A stretch of DNA of 18,772 nucleotides from Frankiales bacterium (GTDB lineage Bacteria > Actinomycetota > Actinomycetes > Mycobacteriales > SCTD01). The position numbers were made by a program, and so were the translations under genes. Below the pieces are notes generated by a model. It did no database searches. It was not told the DNA's origin and worked only from the letters and a program-made list of their open reading frames with translations. Shown here one piece after another: positions 11,199 through 18,261 of this stretch; position 1 is the stretch's first letter; each line of letters begins with the position of its first letter. The stretch spans positions 1 to 18,772 of the forward strand of contig JAODNQ010000274.1 of the NCBI GenBank assembly GCA_025464695.1, read 5' to 3'.

Positions 11199-12080
11199 GT
11201 GACCCTGCGCCGCACCGCCCGCCCCCTCGCCCTGGTGCTGTCCCTGCTGCTCGCCGGCAGCCTGTCCGGCTGCGGTCTGCTGCCGGGCGACAGCGACGGC
11301 ACCCCGAGGCAGCGCTTCCAGTCCGCCCTCGACGACGTCCGCGCCGCGGTGCAGAAGTCGATCGACGACGCCGTCGAGAAGGCCAAGGCCCAGCAGGGCG
11401 CCGACACCGGCGACGTCGACCGGTCCGCGCCCCAGGTGTCGGCGATCCGCACCGACACGAACACCGCGTTCGACTACCAGGAGTTCACGACCACGCTCGA
11501 GGGCGTCATCGCGTCGCTCCAGCAGTACTGGGCGACCGCCCTGCCGCAGGAGCTCGGGACGCCGTACAGCGGGCCGAAGAGGTACGTCTACTACCGGTCC
11601 GACGCCGCGCCCGGCCCCTCCTGCGGCGGCGAGCCCGCGCCCGCCAAGAACGCGTTCTACTGCCCGGCCGGCGACTTCATGGCCTGGGACGAGACGGGCC
11701 TCATGATCCCGTACTACGTGCAGGCCGGGGACTTCGCCGCGGCCTTCGTGCTGGCGCACGAGTTCGGGCACGCCATGCAGGCGCGGCTGCCGCAGAAGAC
11801 GCCGCCGGGCATCCTCACCGAGCTGCAGGCCGACTGCTTCGCCGGCGCCTGGTCCCGCCACGTCCAGGACCAGGGGATGCTCGCCAAGGGCGACCTCGAC
11901 GAGGCCACGCTGGCGGTCTTCTCCGCGCGCGACCTCCCCGGGACCGACTTCACCGACCCGGCCGCGCACGGCACCGGCTTCGAGCGGACGCGCGCCTTCA
12001 GCGACGGCTACGAGGGCGGCCCGAAGGCCTGCTACCCGCCGCCCGCGCAGGACTGGCTCGTGGGGCGGACCGCGACCTGA
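11199..12080 (+). CDS. Lipoprotein neutral zinc metallopeptidase (YpfJ/PF04228-like)
   Basis: The 293-residue product has a lipoprotein signal: basic residues, a Leu/Ala-rich core and the lipobox LSGC with C25 as the lipidated cysteine. It should therefore be anchored on the outer face of the membrane. A linker with charged repeats (about 35-80) leads to the peptidase domain. HEFGH gives zinc ligands H187 and H191 and catalytic E188; E208 in ELQAD is the likely third ligand. These fit the neutral zinc metallopeptidase family, whose substrates are mostly unknown. GTG at 11199 is chosen because GGAGG (11188-11192) precedes it by 6 nt and the signal peptide begins at once. It is divergent from the sigma-factor gene and ends 4 nt from the stop of the convergent Rossmann-like gene. 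Confidence 0.9.
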   Translation: MTLRRTARPLALVLSLLLAGSLSGCGLLPGDSDGTPRQRFQSALDDVRAAVQKSIDDAVEKAKAQQGADTGDVDRSAPQVSAIRTDTNTAFDYQEFTTTLEGVIASLQQYWATALPQELGTPYSGPKRYVYYRSDAAPGPSCGGEPAPAKNAFYCPAGDFMAWDETGLMIPYYVQAGDFAAAFVLAHEFGHAMQARLPQKTPPGILTELQADCFAGAWSRHVQDQGMLAKGDLDEATLAVFSARDLPGTDFTDPAAHGTGFERTRAFSDGYEGGPKACYPPPAQDWLVGRTAT

Positions 12081-12084
12081 GCGG

Positions 12085-13545
12085 TCACCGCCCCAGCAGC
12101 AGCCGCGGCGCGCCCGCGGCGGCCGCCAGGGTCAGCACGGACCGCGGCGCGTAGGGCACCCGCCAGAAGCCGCCGTGGGCCGCGCTCTCCACCAGCAGGT
12201 CGTCGGGGTGGGCCAGGGGGGCGGGCGGCTGCCGGAGGTCGTGCACGAGCAGGGCCGCCATGAGCGCCCGGCTGGTGGCGGGCTCGAACACCTCGACGCC
12301 GAACCGGTGGGCGCCGGAGTAGGCCGCAGCCAGCACCTTGTTCTTGGTCACCGACCGGGTGCGCGTGGCGGGCGCGACGTTGGCCGAGACCGGGACGCCG
12401 TCGGCCCGGCCCACGAGCGCCCGCCAGCGCTGCAGCCGCTTGGCCAGCGCGTAGTTCGGGCCCTGCTGCGGCACGAGGACGTCGGCGACCCCGACCTGGC
12501 GGCCGTCGTCGGTCGGCACCTCCCGCGTGTACGCCTGCGCGAACAGCCCGGCCTGCCGGGCCGGCAGCTGCAGCAGCCCGCGCACCCCGCGGGCGGCCCA
12601 CCGGCGGCGGGCCTCCTCCACGACCTCCTGCGGCACCACGAAGGCGTCGGTCGGCGTCGCGAGCTCGGCGTACCCGACGTCGCTGCGGCGCTGCAGCAGG
12701 TGGACGACGAGGGCGTCCGCGGCCGCGGCGAGGCGCAGGTGGGCGGCGCCGTCGGCGTACGCGTAGCTGCCCACGGTCAGCGGCAGGTCGGGCGCGGTCG
12801 CGGCCAGCCAGCCGCCGAGCGACGGCGTCTGCAGCAGGACGTCGGCGCCCGGGACACCGTCGGTCGTCGGCGCGTGCAGGGTGCCGGCAGCCGCCTCCGC
12901 CGTGCGCAGCAGCCGGCCCCAGACCCGGTCGGACGGGACGTCGACGGCGAGCACCGTGGCGCCCCAGCCGAGCAGCCGCTCGACGGGACCCATCTCCGCG
13001 CCGGCGCCCAGCACCGCCACGGCGCGGTCGGACAGGTCGAGCCAGTCCGGGCTGGCGACGACCCGGCCCACCGCGGTGCGGCACGACGGCTCGACCGTCC
13101 CGGCCGCGACCCACGCGTCGAGCTGGCGCAGCAGGGCGTCGCCCCGCAGCTCCTGCCCCCGGTACGGCACGACCAGCTCGCGGGACCGCTCCCCGGTGCC
13201 GCGCACCGTCGTCGTGCCGAGCTCCGGTCCGCCGGCCGAGACGGCCTGCGCCAGCGGCACGTCCCCGTCGTCGCCGACGAACACGGTCGACGCCGCCAGC
13301 GCCTCCAGCCCGGTGCGCGCGACGGTCAGGCAGGCCTCGCTGTTGCGGGCGCCCGCCGCCGTCATCGCGACGACGTGCTCGAGGTAGCTGCTGCGCCAGT
13401 CCTTCGCCGACGCCGCCCGGGCCCCCGCGTCGGCGTCGACCGCTCGCAGCGCCGCCGCGACGGCGCCCTTGGTCACCGCCGTGCTGCTGCGCTCGCCCGA
13501 GGCGTCCTGCACCAGCTGGACACCGACCTGCTCGCGGGCGCTCAC
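12085..13545 (-). CDS. Protein of unknown function with a Rossmann-like segment, coupled to an SDR
   Basis: The 486-residue product is not one I can assign to a named family. A dinucleotide-binding-like stretch is visible: AVAVLGAGAEMGPVERLL followed by a strand ending in VDVPSD (glycines at about residues 180, 182 and 186). This suggests NAD(P) or a related nucleotide as ligand. The N-terminal 120 residues are helical, and the rest contains no membrane segment or signal peptide, so it is probably cytoplasmic. Its GTG overlaps the TGA of the upstream short-chain dehydrogenase by 4 nt (GTGA), so both are probably made from one mRNA and may act on the same substrate. Function by context only: a redox or binding partner of the SDR. 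Confidence 0.75.
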   Translation of the reverse strand: MSAREQVGVQLVQDASGERSSTAVTKGAVAAALRAVDADAGARAASAKDWRSSYLEHVVAMTAAGARNSEACLTVARTGLEALAASTVFVGDDGDVPLAQAVSAGGPELGTTTVRGTGERSRELVVPYRGQELRGDALLRQLDAWVAAGTVEPSCRTAVGRVVASPDWLDLSDRAVAVLGAGAEMGPVERLLGWGATVLAVDVPSDRVWGRLLRTAEAAAGTLHAPTTDGVPGADVLLQTPSLGGWLAATAPDLPLTVGSYAYADGAAHLRLAAAADALVVHLLQRRSDVGYAELATPTDAFVVPQEVVEEARRRWAARGVRGLLQLPARQAGLFAQAYTREVPTDDGRQVGVADVLVPQQGPNYALAKRLQRWRALVGRADGVPVSANVAPATRTRSVTKNKVLAAAYSGAHRFGVEVFEPATSRALMAALLVHDLRQPPAPLAHPDDLLVESAAHGGFWRVPYAPRSVLTLAAAAGAPRLLLGR

Positions 13546-14303
13546 CGGGCCACCGTCACGCCGCCGTCGACGACGAGCGTCTCGCCGGTGATCCACCCGG
13601 CGTCGTCCGAGAGCAGGAAGCAGGCCGCCTTCGCGGTGTCCTCCGGCAGCCCCAGCCGGCCCATCGGGTAGGCGGCCGCGACCTCCTCCTCCCGCCCCTC
13701 GTAGAGCTTCTCGGCGAACCGGGTCTTGACCACGGCCGGGGCGATCGCGTTGACGCGGACCGTCGGCCCGAGCTCGGCACCCAGCTGCCGCACCAGGTGG
13801 ATCACGGCTGCCTTGCTGGCGTTGTAGGCCCCGATCGGGGAGCCGCTGCGCAGCCCGCCGACGCTCGCCACCACCAGCACGCTGCCCCCGGACTGCTGCA
13901 TCGACTGCCGCCAGGCCTGCTGCACCCAGCCGAGCACCGCGGTCACGTTGACCTCGAGGACCTTGCGCACGGCGGCGAGGTCGGCGTCGACGAGGGGGCC
14001 GTACTGCGGGTTCACCGCCGCGTTCGGCACGAGCACGTCGAGCCGGCCGTACCGCGCCACCGCCTGGGCGACAGCGTCGGCCTGGTGCGCCTCGTCGTCG
14101 GCGCTGCCGCGGACGGCGAGCGCCCGGCCGGTGCCGTCGGGGTCGAGCTGCGCGACAGCGGCGTCGAGCTCGTCCTGCTTGCGGGCCGTGACGACGACCT
14201 GCGCGCCGCGGTCGACCAGCTCCTGGGTAATACCGAGGCCGATGCCCCGGGTCGCGCCGGTGACGAGCGCGGTCCGCCCGGCGAAGTCCTGTGCGAGTGA
14301 CAT
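13542..14303 (-). CDS. Short-chain dehydrogenase/reductase (SDR family oxidoreductase)
   Basis: This 253-residue classical SDR interconverts a hydroxyl and a carbonyl group using NAD(P)H. It shows the cofactor motif TGATRGIG (15-22), an Asn-Ala-Ala motif (94-96), catalytic Ser (S147) and Y160-x-x-x-K164 (YNASK). The C-terminal end WITGETLVVDGGVTV is typical of the FabG/glucose-dehydrogenase-like group. A basic residue (R41) after the second strand hints at NADP(H) preference. The substrate cannot be told. ATG at 14303 has no Shine-Dalgarno but lies about 9 nt after a TACCGT -10-like element, so the mRNA is probably leaderless. It is first in a two-gene unit with the Rossmann-like gene and is divergent from the retron-like locus. 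Confidence 0.93.
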   Translation of the reverse strand: MSLAQDFAGRTALVTGATRGIGLGITQELVDRGAQVVVTARKQDELDAAVAQLDPDGTGRALAVRGSADDEAHQADAVAQAVARYGRLDVLVPNAAVNPQYGPLVDADLAAVRKVLEVNVTAVLGWVQQAWRQSMQQSGGSVLVVASVGGLRSGSPIGAYNASKAAVIHLVRQLGAELGPTVRVNAIAPAVVKTRFAEKLYEGREEEVAAAYPMGRLGLPEDTAKAACFLLSDDAGWITGETLVVDGGVTVAR

Positions 14304-14328
14304 GGTCGGCCACGGTAAGGGCTACGGT
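14297..14328 (+). promoter_or_regulatory. Candidate promoter of the retron-like RNA and reverse transcriptase
   Basis: TACGGT (14323-14328) fits the -10 consensus TAnnnT, and GTGACA (14297-14302) matches TTGACA at 5 of 6 positions with a 20-nt spacer, longer than the usual 17-18. Transcription would start near 14335, exactly where the long inverted repeat starts. The -35 part overlaps the first codons of the divergent SDR gene. Confidence 0.45.
14312..14317 (-). promoter_or_regulatory. -10 element for a leaderless SDR transcript
   Basis: On the minus strand this reads TACCGT (TAnnnT). Transcription would begin near 14305, next to the ATG at 14303, which agrees with the absence of a ribosome binding site. 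Confidence 0.45.
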
Positions 14329-14335
14329 CCGGCGG

Positions 14336-14498
14336 TGCGGCAGCGCGTCCCGAGACGGTCGGACGGGTCTCCGCCCGACCTCCCCGGGGCACCCCCGGGG
14401 GCCACCGGCACGTCCGGGCAGCTCTCCGCACGCCCGACCCTGCGCTCCGCCGCAGGTCAGGGCGCGCAAGACGGGACAGGTCGGGGCGCGCTGCCGTG
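14336..14498 (+). ncRNA. Candidate retron msr-msd RNA upstream of the reverse transcriptase
   Basis: An 18-bp helix closes the region: 14336-14353 pairs with 14481-14498 (15 Watson-Crick, 3 G-U; the inner 10 bp CGGCAGCGCG/CGCGCTGCCG are perfect). This corresponds to the a1/a2 repeat of retron RNAs. The first unpaired base after a1 is G14354, where a retron's branching guanosine would be. Inside are a hairpin at 14357-14380 (9-bp stem with one A-C mismatch, 6-nt loop), a second at 14382-14400 (8 bp, 3-nt loop), and a longer msd-like hairpin at 14428-14467 (15 Watson-Crick pairs with one mismatch and two bulges, 6-nt loop). The RNA would end at the start codon of the reverse transcriptase. All of this is seen by hand folding in GC-rich DNA, where short hairpins are cheap; the long closing helix is the strongest part. 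Reverse transcription into msDNA is inference. Confidence 0.5.
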
Positions 14499-15794
14499 AC
14501 GCCGCCTCCCCTCGCCGCGGCGTTGGCCGGTGCGTACCTCGCCGCGCCCTGGGACCGCGCCGGGCTGGCCGCCGCCGGGCGGGAGGTCACCGGCCTGCGC
14601 CGGCCCTGGCTCACCTCGCTGGCCGAGCAGGTGCTCGAGCTGTACCGCACCCCGCCGCGCGACCGGCCGCGCGAGCTGGCCGCGGTCGTCGGGCAGCTGC
14701 CGTCGTTCCCGACCGGACGCAGGCGCCCCCGCGCGCTGGTGCACCGGGCGGCCCCCACGGCCATGGTGCGCAACGCCTGGCGGCTGCCCCACGTCGACAC
14801 CGTGGCCGACCTCGCCGCCCTGCTGGAGCTGACCGTCGGCGAGCTCGGCTGGTTCGCGGACGTCAAGGGGCTGGAGCGCACCGCGGGCGCCGAGCCGCTG
14901 CGGCACTACCGCGCCAGCGTGCTGCGGACCCCGAGCGGCGGGCTGCGCGTGCTCGAGGCGCCGAAGCCGCGGCTGAAGGCCCTGCAGCGGCGGCTGCTGG
15001 CCGAGGCGCTGCACCTCGTGCCCCTGCACGACGCCGCCCACGGGTTCCGGCCCGGCCGCTCGGTGGCGACGCACGCCGCGCCGCACACCGGGCGGGACGT
15101 CGTCGTCCGGCTCGACCTCGAGGGGTTCTTCGCCTCCGTCACCGCCGGGCGGGTCTACGGCGTGTGGCGCACCGCCGGGTACCCCGAGCCGGTCGCCCAC
15201 GCCCTGACCGGCCTGTGCACGACCGTCCTCCCGCGGCACGTCTGGGCCGCGCTCCCCTCCGACGACGACCCCGCGCACTGGCGCCTGGGCCGGCGGCTCG
15301 CCGCCCCCCACCTGCCGCAGGGGGCACCGACGTCGCCGGTGCTGGCGAACCTGGCGGCCTGGCGGCTCGACGTCCGGCTGACCGCGCTGCTCGACACGTG
15401 GGGCGGCCGGTACACCCGCTACGCCGACGACCTCGCCCTGTCGGGCTCGTGGCGCCGGGGGACGCCGCGCCTGCTGGCCGCGGTCGAGGAGGTCGTGCGC
15501 GACGAGGGCTTCCGGCTGAACGCGCGCAAGACGGCGGTGCTGCCGAGGTCGGGGCGGCAGGTGCTGGGCGGGCTGGTCGTGAACGAGCGGCCGCACGTGG
15601 CGCGGCGCGACGTCGACCGGCTGCGCGCCGTGCTGCACGACGCCGCCCTGCACGGGCCGGAGGCGGCGAACCGCGAGCAGCACCCGTCGTTCGAGGCCCA
15701 CCTGCGCGGGCGGGTGTCGTGGGTCGCGCAGCACGATCCGGGAAGGGGCGCCCGGCTCCAGCGGATGCTCGACGCCGTGGCCTGGGACCGCTAG
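14496..15794 (+). CDS. Retron-like reverse transcriptase
   Basis: This 432-residue RNA-directed DNA polymerase has its RT motifs in order. These are LEAPKPRLKALQRRLL (motif 1), AHGFRPGRS (motif 2), VRLDLEGFFASV with catalytic D207 (motif 3), LPQGAPTSP (about 273-281, motif 4), YTRYADDLALSG with Y309-A-D311-D312 (motif 5), EGFRLNARKTAV (motif 6), and LGGLVVNERPHV (about 357-368, motif 7). Retron signatures are present in altered form: HAAPH (193-197) in place of NAxxH, and LGG where VTG is usual. There is no maturase, endonuclease or integrase domain, so it is not a group II intron protein. The GTG start has no good Shine-Dalgarno and lies in the 3' arm of the upstream helix. Codon use matches its neighbours, which argues against recent transfer. 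It ends in a CTAG shared with the convergent ilvA stop. No retron effector gene adjoins it. Confidence 0.9.
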   Translation: MTPPPLAAALAGAYLAAPWDRAGLAAAGREVTGLRRPWLTSLAEQVLELYRTPPRDRPRELAAVVGQLPSFPTGRRRPRALVHRAAPTAMVRNAWRLPHVDTVADLAALLELTVGELGWFADVKGLERTAGAEPLRHYRASVLRTPSGGLRVLEAPKPRLKALQRRLLAEALHLVPLHDAAHGFRPGRSVATHAAPHTGRDVVVRLDLEGFFASVTAGRVYGVWRTAGYPEPVAHALTGLCTTVLPRHVWAALPSDDDPAHWRLGRRLAAPHLPQGAPTSPVLANLAAWRLDVRLTALLDTWGGRYTRYADDLALSGSWRRGTPRLLAAVEEVVRDEGFRLNARKTAVLPRSGRQVLGGLVVNERPHVARRDVDRLRAVLHDAALHGPEAANREQHPSFEAHLRGRVSWVAQHDPGRGARLQRMLDAVAWDR

Positions 15795-17038
15795 AGCAGG
15801 AACCGGAAGGCGGGGCTGTCGGGCTCGACCCGCTCGATGTTCGCCGGCCCTGCGGCCATCCGCTCGAGCAGACCGGGCAGGTCCGACGGCCGGCCCAGCT
15901 CGACCCCCACCAGCGCCGGACCGGTCTCGCGGTTGTTGCGCTTCACGTACTCGAACAGCGTGATGTCGTCGTCGGGCCCGAGCACCTCGTCGAGGAAGCG
16001 ACGCAGCGCGCCCGGCTCCTGCGGGAAGTCGACGAGGAAGTAGTGCTTGCGCCCCTCGTGCACGAGCGCCCGCTCCACGACCTCGCCGTAGCGGCTGACG
16101 TCGTTGTTGCCGCCGGACAGCACGGCGACCACGGTCGAGCCCGGCTTCACGTGCAGCACGTCGCCGAGCGCCGCAGCGGCGAGCGCCCCGGCGGGCTCCG
16201 CGATGATCCCGTCGGACTGGTACAGCGCGAGCATCTCCGTGCAGACCCGGCCCTCCGCGACGGCGAGCAGCTCGACGTCGCGGCACAGCGGGAACGTGAT
16301 GTCGCCGGCCCGGCGCACCGCCGCGCCGTCCACGAAGCCGTCGAGCACCGACAGGGGCACCGGCTGCCCGGCGGCGACCGCCGCCGCCATGCAGGCCGCG
16401 CCCGCCGGCTCGACGCCCACCAGCCGCACGCCCGGGTGCCGCTCGCGCAGCCACGCGGCCGTCCCGGCGAGGAGCCCGCCGCCGCCGACCGGCACGACGA
16501 CGACGTCGGGCACGGTGTCGAGCTGCTCGAGCACCTCGACGACGACGCTGCCCTGACCGGCCGCCGTGCGGGGGTCGTCGAAGGCGGGCACCAGCACCGA
16601 GCCGGACCCGGCGACGTCGGCGAGCGCACCGGCGGCGGCGTCGTCGTAGGTGTCGCCCTGCACGACGATCTCGACCAGGGCCCCGCCGAGCACGGCGATC
16701 CGGTCGCGCTTCTGCCGCGGCGTGGTGCGCGGGAGGTGGATGCGGCCGCGGACCCCGAGGGCGGAGCAGGCGTAGGCGAGGCCCTGCGCGTGGTTGCCGG
16801 CGCTGGCGGCGACGACCCCGCGGGCCCGCTCCTCCGCGGTCAGCTGGCTCATGAGGTTGTAGGCCCCGCGCAGCTTGTACGACCGCACCGGCTGCAGGTC
16901 CTCGCGCTTGAGCAGCACCCGGGCACCGGTGCGCTCCGACAGCCGGGCGCTCTCCTCGAGCGGCGTCCGCACGGCGACGCCGGCCAGACGGACGGCGGCG
17001 GCCTCGACGTCGGCAGCGGTCACGGTCACCGGCTCCAC
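15791..17038 (-). CDS. ilvA: Threonine ammonia-lyase (threonine dehydratase, EC 4.3.1.19)
   Basis: This 415-residue PLP enzyme deaminates threonine to 2-oxobutanoate, the first step toward isoleucine; serine can also be used. The PLP-binding lysine is K55 in SYKLRGAY, with SAGNHAQG (79-86) and the phosphate-binding loop GGGG (185-188). A single ACT-like regulatory region of about 85 residues follows (KHYFLVDFPQEPGALRRFL to the end), so feedback control is possible; the long two-ACT form has about 500 residues. The GTG at 17038 has no ribosome binding site, and a -10-like TAGGGT overlaps it. If that element is used, the leaderless start would be the GTG at 17029, three codons in. It is divergent from the HipA-like kinase and convergent with the reverse transcriptase. 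Confidence 0.93.
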   Translation of the reverse strand: MEPVTVTAADVEAAAVRLAGVAVRTPLEESARLSERTGARVLLKREDLQPVRSYKLRGAYNLMSQLTAEERARGVVAASAGNHAQGLAYACSALGVRGRIHLPRTTPRQKRDRIAVLGGALVEIVVQGDTYDDAAAGALADVAGSGSVLVPAFDDPRTAAGQGSVVVEVLEQLDTVPDVVVVPVGGGGLLAGTAAWLRERHPGVRLVGVEPAGAACMAAAVAAGQPVPLSVLDGFVDGAAVRRAGDITFPLCRDVELLAVAEGRVCTEMLALYQSDGIIAEPAGALAAAALGDVLHVKPGSTVVAVLSGGNNDVSRYGEVVERALVHEGRKHYFLVDFPQEPGALRRFLDEVLGPDDDITLFEYVKRNNRETGPALVGVELGRPSDLPGLLERMAAGPANIERVEPDSPAFRFLL

Positions 17039-17042
17039 CCTA
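17037..17042 (-). promoter_or_regulatory. -10-like element at the ilvA start
   Basis: TAGGGT on the minus strand fits TAnnnT. Transcription would begin near 17030, which favours translation from GTG 17029 as a leaderless message rather than from GTG 17038. Confidence 0.35.
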
Positions 17043-17069
17043 GGGCTCGCGGTGGTGCAGGCTGGCCGG

Positions 17070-17807
17070 GTGCTGAGGACGGTCGTCGCGACCCGCTACG
17101 TGACACCCCTGCGCGAGGGCGGCTCGCTGCCGGGGCTCATGGAGGCCGACGACCTCGGCACCTACGTCGTCAAGTTCGTCGGCGCCGGCCAGGGCCGCAA
17201 GGTGCTCGTCGCCGAGGTCGTGGCCGGAGAGCTGGCCCGGCGGCTCGGCCTGCGCGTGCCGGAGCTGGTGCTCGTCGAGCTCGACCCGGCCGCGGCGCCG
17301 TTCGAGCCGGACGAGGAGGTGCAGGACCTCCTCAAGGCCAGCGCCGGGCTGAACCTGGGCCTGGACTTCCTGCCCGGCTCGGTGACCCACGACGCCGTCG
17401 GCGCCCCGGTCGACCCCGCCCTCGCCGCGCGCGTGCTCTGGTTCGACGCGCTCATCGGCAACGTCGACCGCAGCTGGCGCAACCCGAACCTGCTGGTGTG
17501 GCACGGCGACCTGTGGCTGATCGACCACGGCGCCTCGCTGATCTTCCACCACTCCTGGGGCCGCCCGTCCGCCGCCGACCGGCCGTACGACGCGAGCGAC
17601 CACGTGCTGCGCGCGGCGGCCGGGCCGAGCGCCGACGCCGAGCTCGCGCCCCGCGTGACGCGCCCGCTGCTGGAGGAGGTGCTGGCCCTGGTGCCCGACG
17701 TGTGGCTCGCCGACGAGCCCGGCTTCGACAGCGCCGACGCCGTCCGCTCCGCCTACGTGGAGCAGCTGCTGCGGCGGGTCGCGGCGTCGGGGTCGTGGGC
17801 GCCGTGA
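17070..17807 (+). CDS. HipA-like kinase family protein
   Basis: The 245-residue protein resembles the short HipA-family kinases (HipA_2 type) of actinobacteria, about half the length of the HipA toxin. The N-terminal TRYVTPLREGGSLPGLMEADDLGTYVVKF contains a candidate nucleotide-binding lysine (VVKF). The catalytic loop is NVDRSWRNPN with D133 and N138, and the metal-binding DFG equivalent is IDHG with D152. It should phosphorylate a protein or small molecule, but no HipB-like antitoxin is present. The GTG at 17070 gives the VLRTVVATRYVTPL start expected for the family; in-frame GTGs at 17052 and 17055 are possible. No good ribosome binding site is seen. Its TGA overlaps the GTG of the following DUF3037 gene by 4 nt. 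Confidence 0.85.
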   Translation: MLRTVVATRYVTPLREGGSLPGLMEADDLGTYVVKFVGAGQGRKVLVAEVVAGELARRLGLRVPELVLVELDPAAAPFEPDEEVQDLLKASAGLNLGLDFLPGSVTHDAVGAPVDPALAARVLWFDALIGNVDRSWRNPNLLVWHGDLWLIDHGASLIFHHSWGRPSAADRPYDASDHVLRAAAGPSADAELAPRVTRPLLEEVLALVPDVWLADEPGFDSADAVRSAYVEQLLRRVAASGSWAP

Positions 17808-18190
17808 GCCCGGACCGGCAGGTGTTCGAGTACGCGCTGCTGCGCGCCGTCCCGCGGGTCGACCGCGGCGAGTGCGTCAACATCGGCGTGGTCCTCTACT
17901 GCCGGGGTGCCGACTTCCTGCGCACCGCGGTCGAGGTGGACGACGCCCGCGTCCGCGCCCTCGACCCGTCGGTCGACCTCGCCGGCCTGCACGGCGCTGC
18001 CGACGCCGTCCGGCGCACCTGTGCCGGAGACGGACCGGCGGGGGCGACGTCGCTGGGCCAGCGCTTCCGGTGGCTCACCGCCCCGCGGAGCACGGTGGTG
18101 CAGGCCGGGCCGGTGCACGGGGGGCTGACCGCCGATCCCGAGGCCGACCTCGCGCGGCTGCTCGCCGCCCTGGTCCGCACCCCCGCCTGA
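17804..18190 (+). CDS. DUF3037 family protein
   Basis: The 128-residue product begins RQVFEYALLRAVPRVDRGECVNIGVVLYC, the hallmark of DUF3037 proteins. The family is usually encoded right after a HipA-like kinase, as here with a GTGA overlap. No catalytic motif, membrane helix or signal is seen. A role as partner, substrate or regulator of the kinase is inferred from the conserved pairing; the actual function is unknown. Confidence 0.88.
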   Translation: MSPDRQVFEYALLRAVPRVDRGECVNIGVVLYCRGADFLRTAVEVDDARVRALDPSVDLAGLHGAADAVRRTCAGDGPAGATSLGQRFRWLTAPRSTVVQAGPVHGGLTADPEADLARLLAALVRTPA

Positions 18191-18247
18191 ACGCCCCCCG
18201 GCCCACCTCGGAGCCGGACGAGGGCAGCGGGACGGACGAACCCCTCG

Positions 18248-18253
18248 TACCCT
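18248..18253 (+). promoter_or_regulatory. -10-like element for the last gene
   Basis: TACCCT fits TAnnnT. A start near 18260 would put the 5' end of the mRNA at the ATG (18262), consistent with the lack of a ribosome binding site. No -35 match was found. Confidence 0.4.
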
Positions 18254-18261
18254 TCCGGACC

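Noticed and set aside
14335..14495. Small plus-strand protein in the RT leader (frame continuing from 13948)
   Set aside because: The frame is Pro/Arg/Ser-rich without a ribosome binding site, and the pairing pattern of the region is better explained as RNA structure.
14496..15794. Group II intron or diversity-generating retroelement
   Set aside because: There is no maturase or endonuclease domain, no domain V/VI-like RNA end, no template-variable repeat pair and no accessory avd-type gene.
14457..16454. 665-codon minus-strand open frame across the reverse transcriptase and ilvA
   Set aside because: It covers the RT in antisense and ilvA in the wrong frame, and the composition is not protein-like.
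17070..18190. Classical HipBA toxin-antitoxin module
   Set aside because: No HipB-like helix-turn-helix gene is present and the kinase lacks the full HipA length.
18198..18217. Terminator hairpin after the DUF3037 gene
   Set aside because: Only a 5-bp stem (CCGGC/GCCGG) with a 10-nt loop; too weak in DNA of this GC content.
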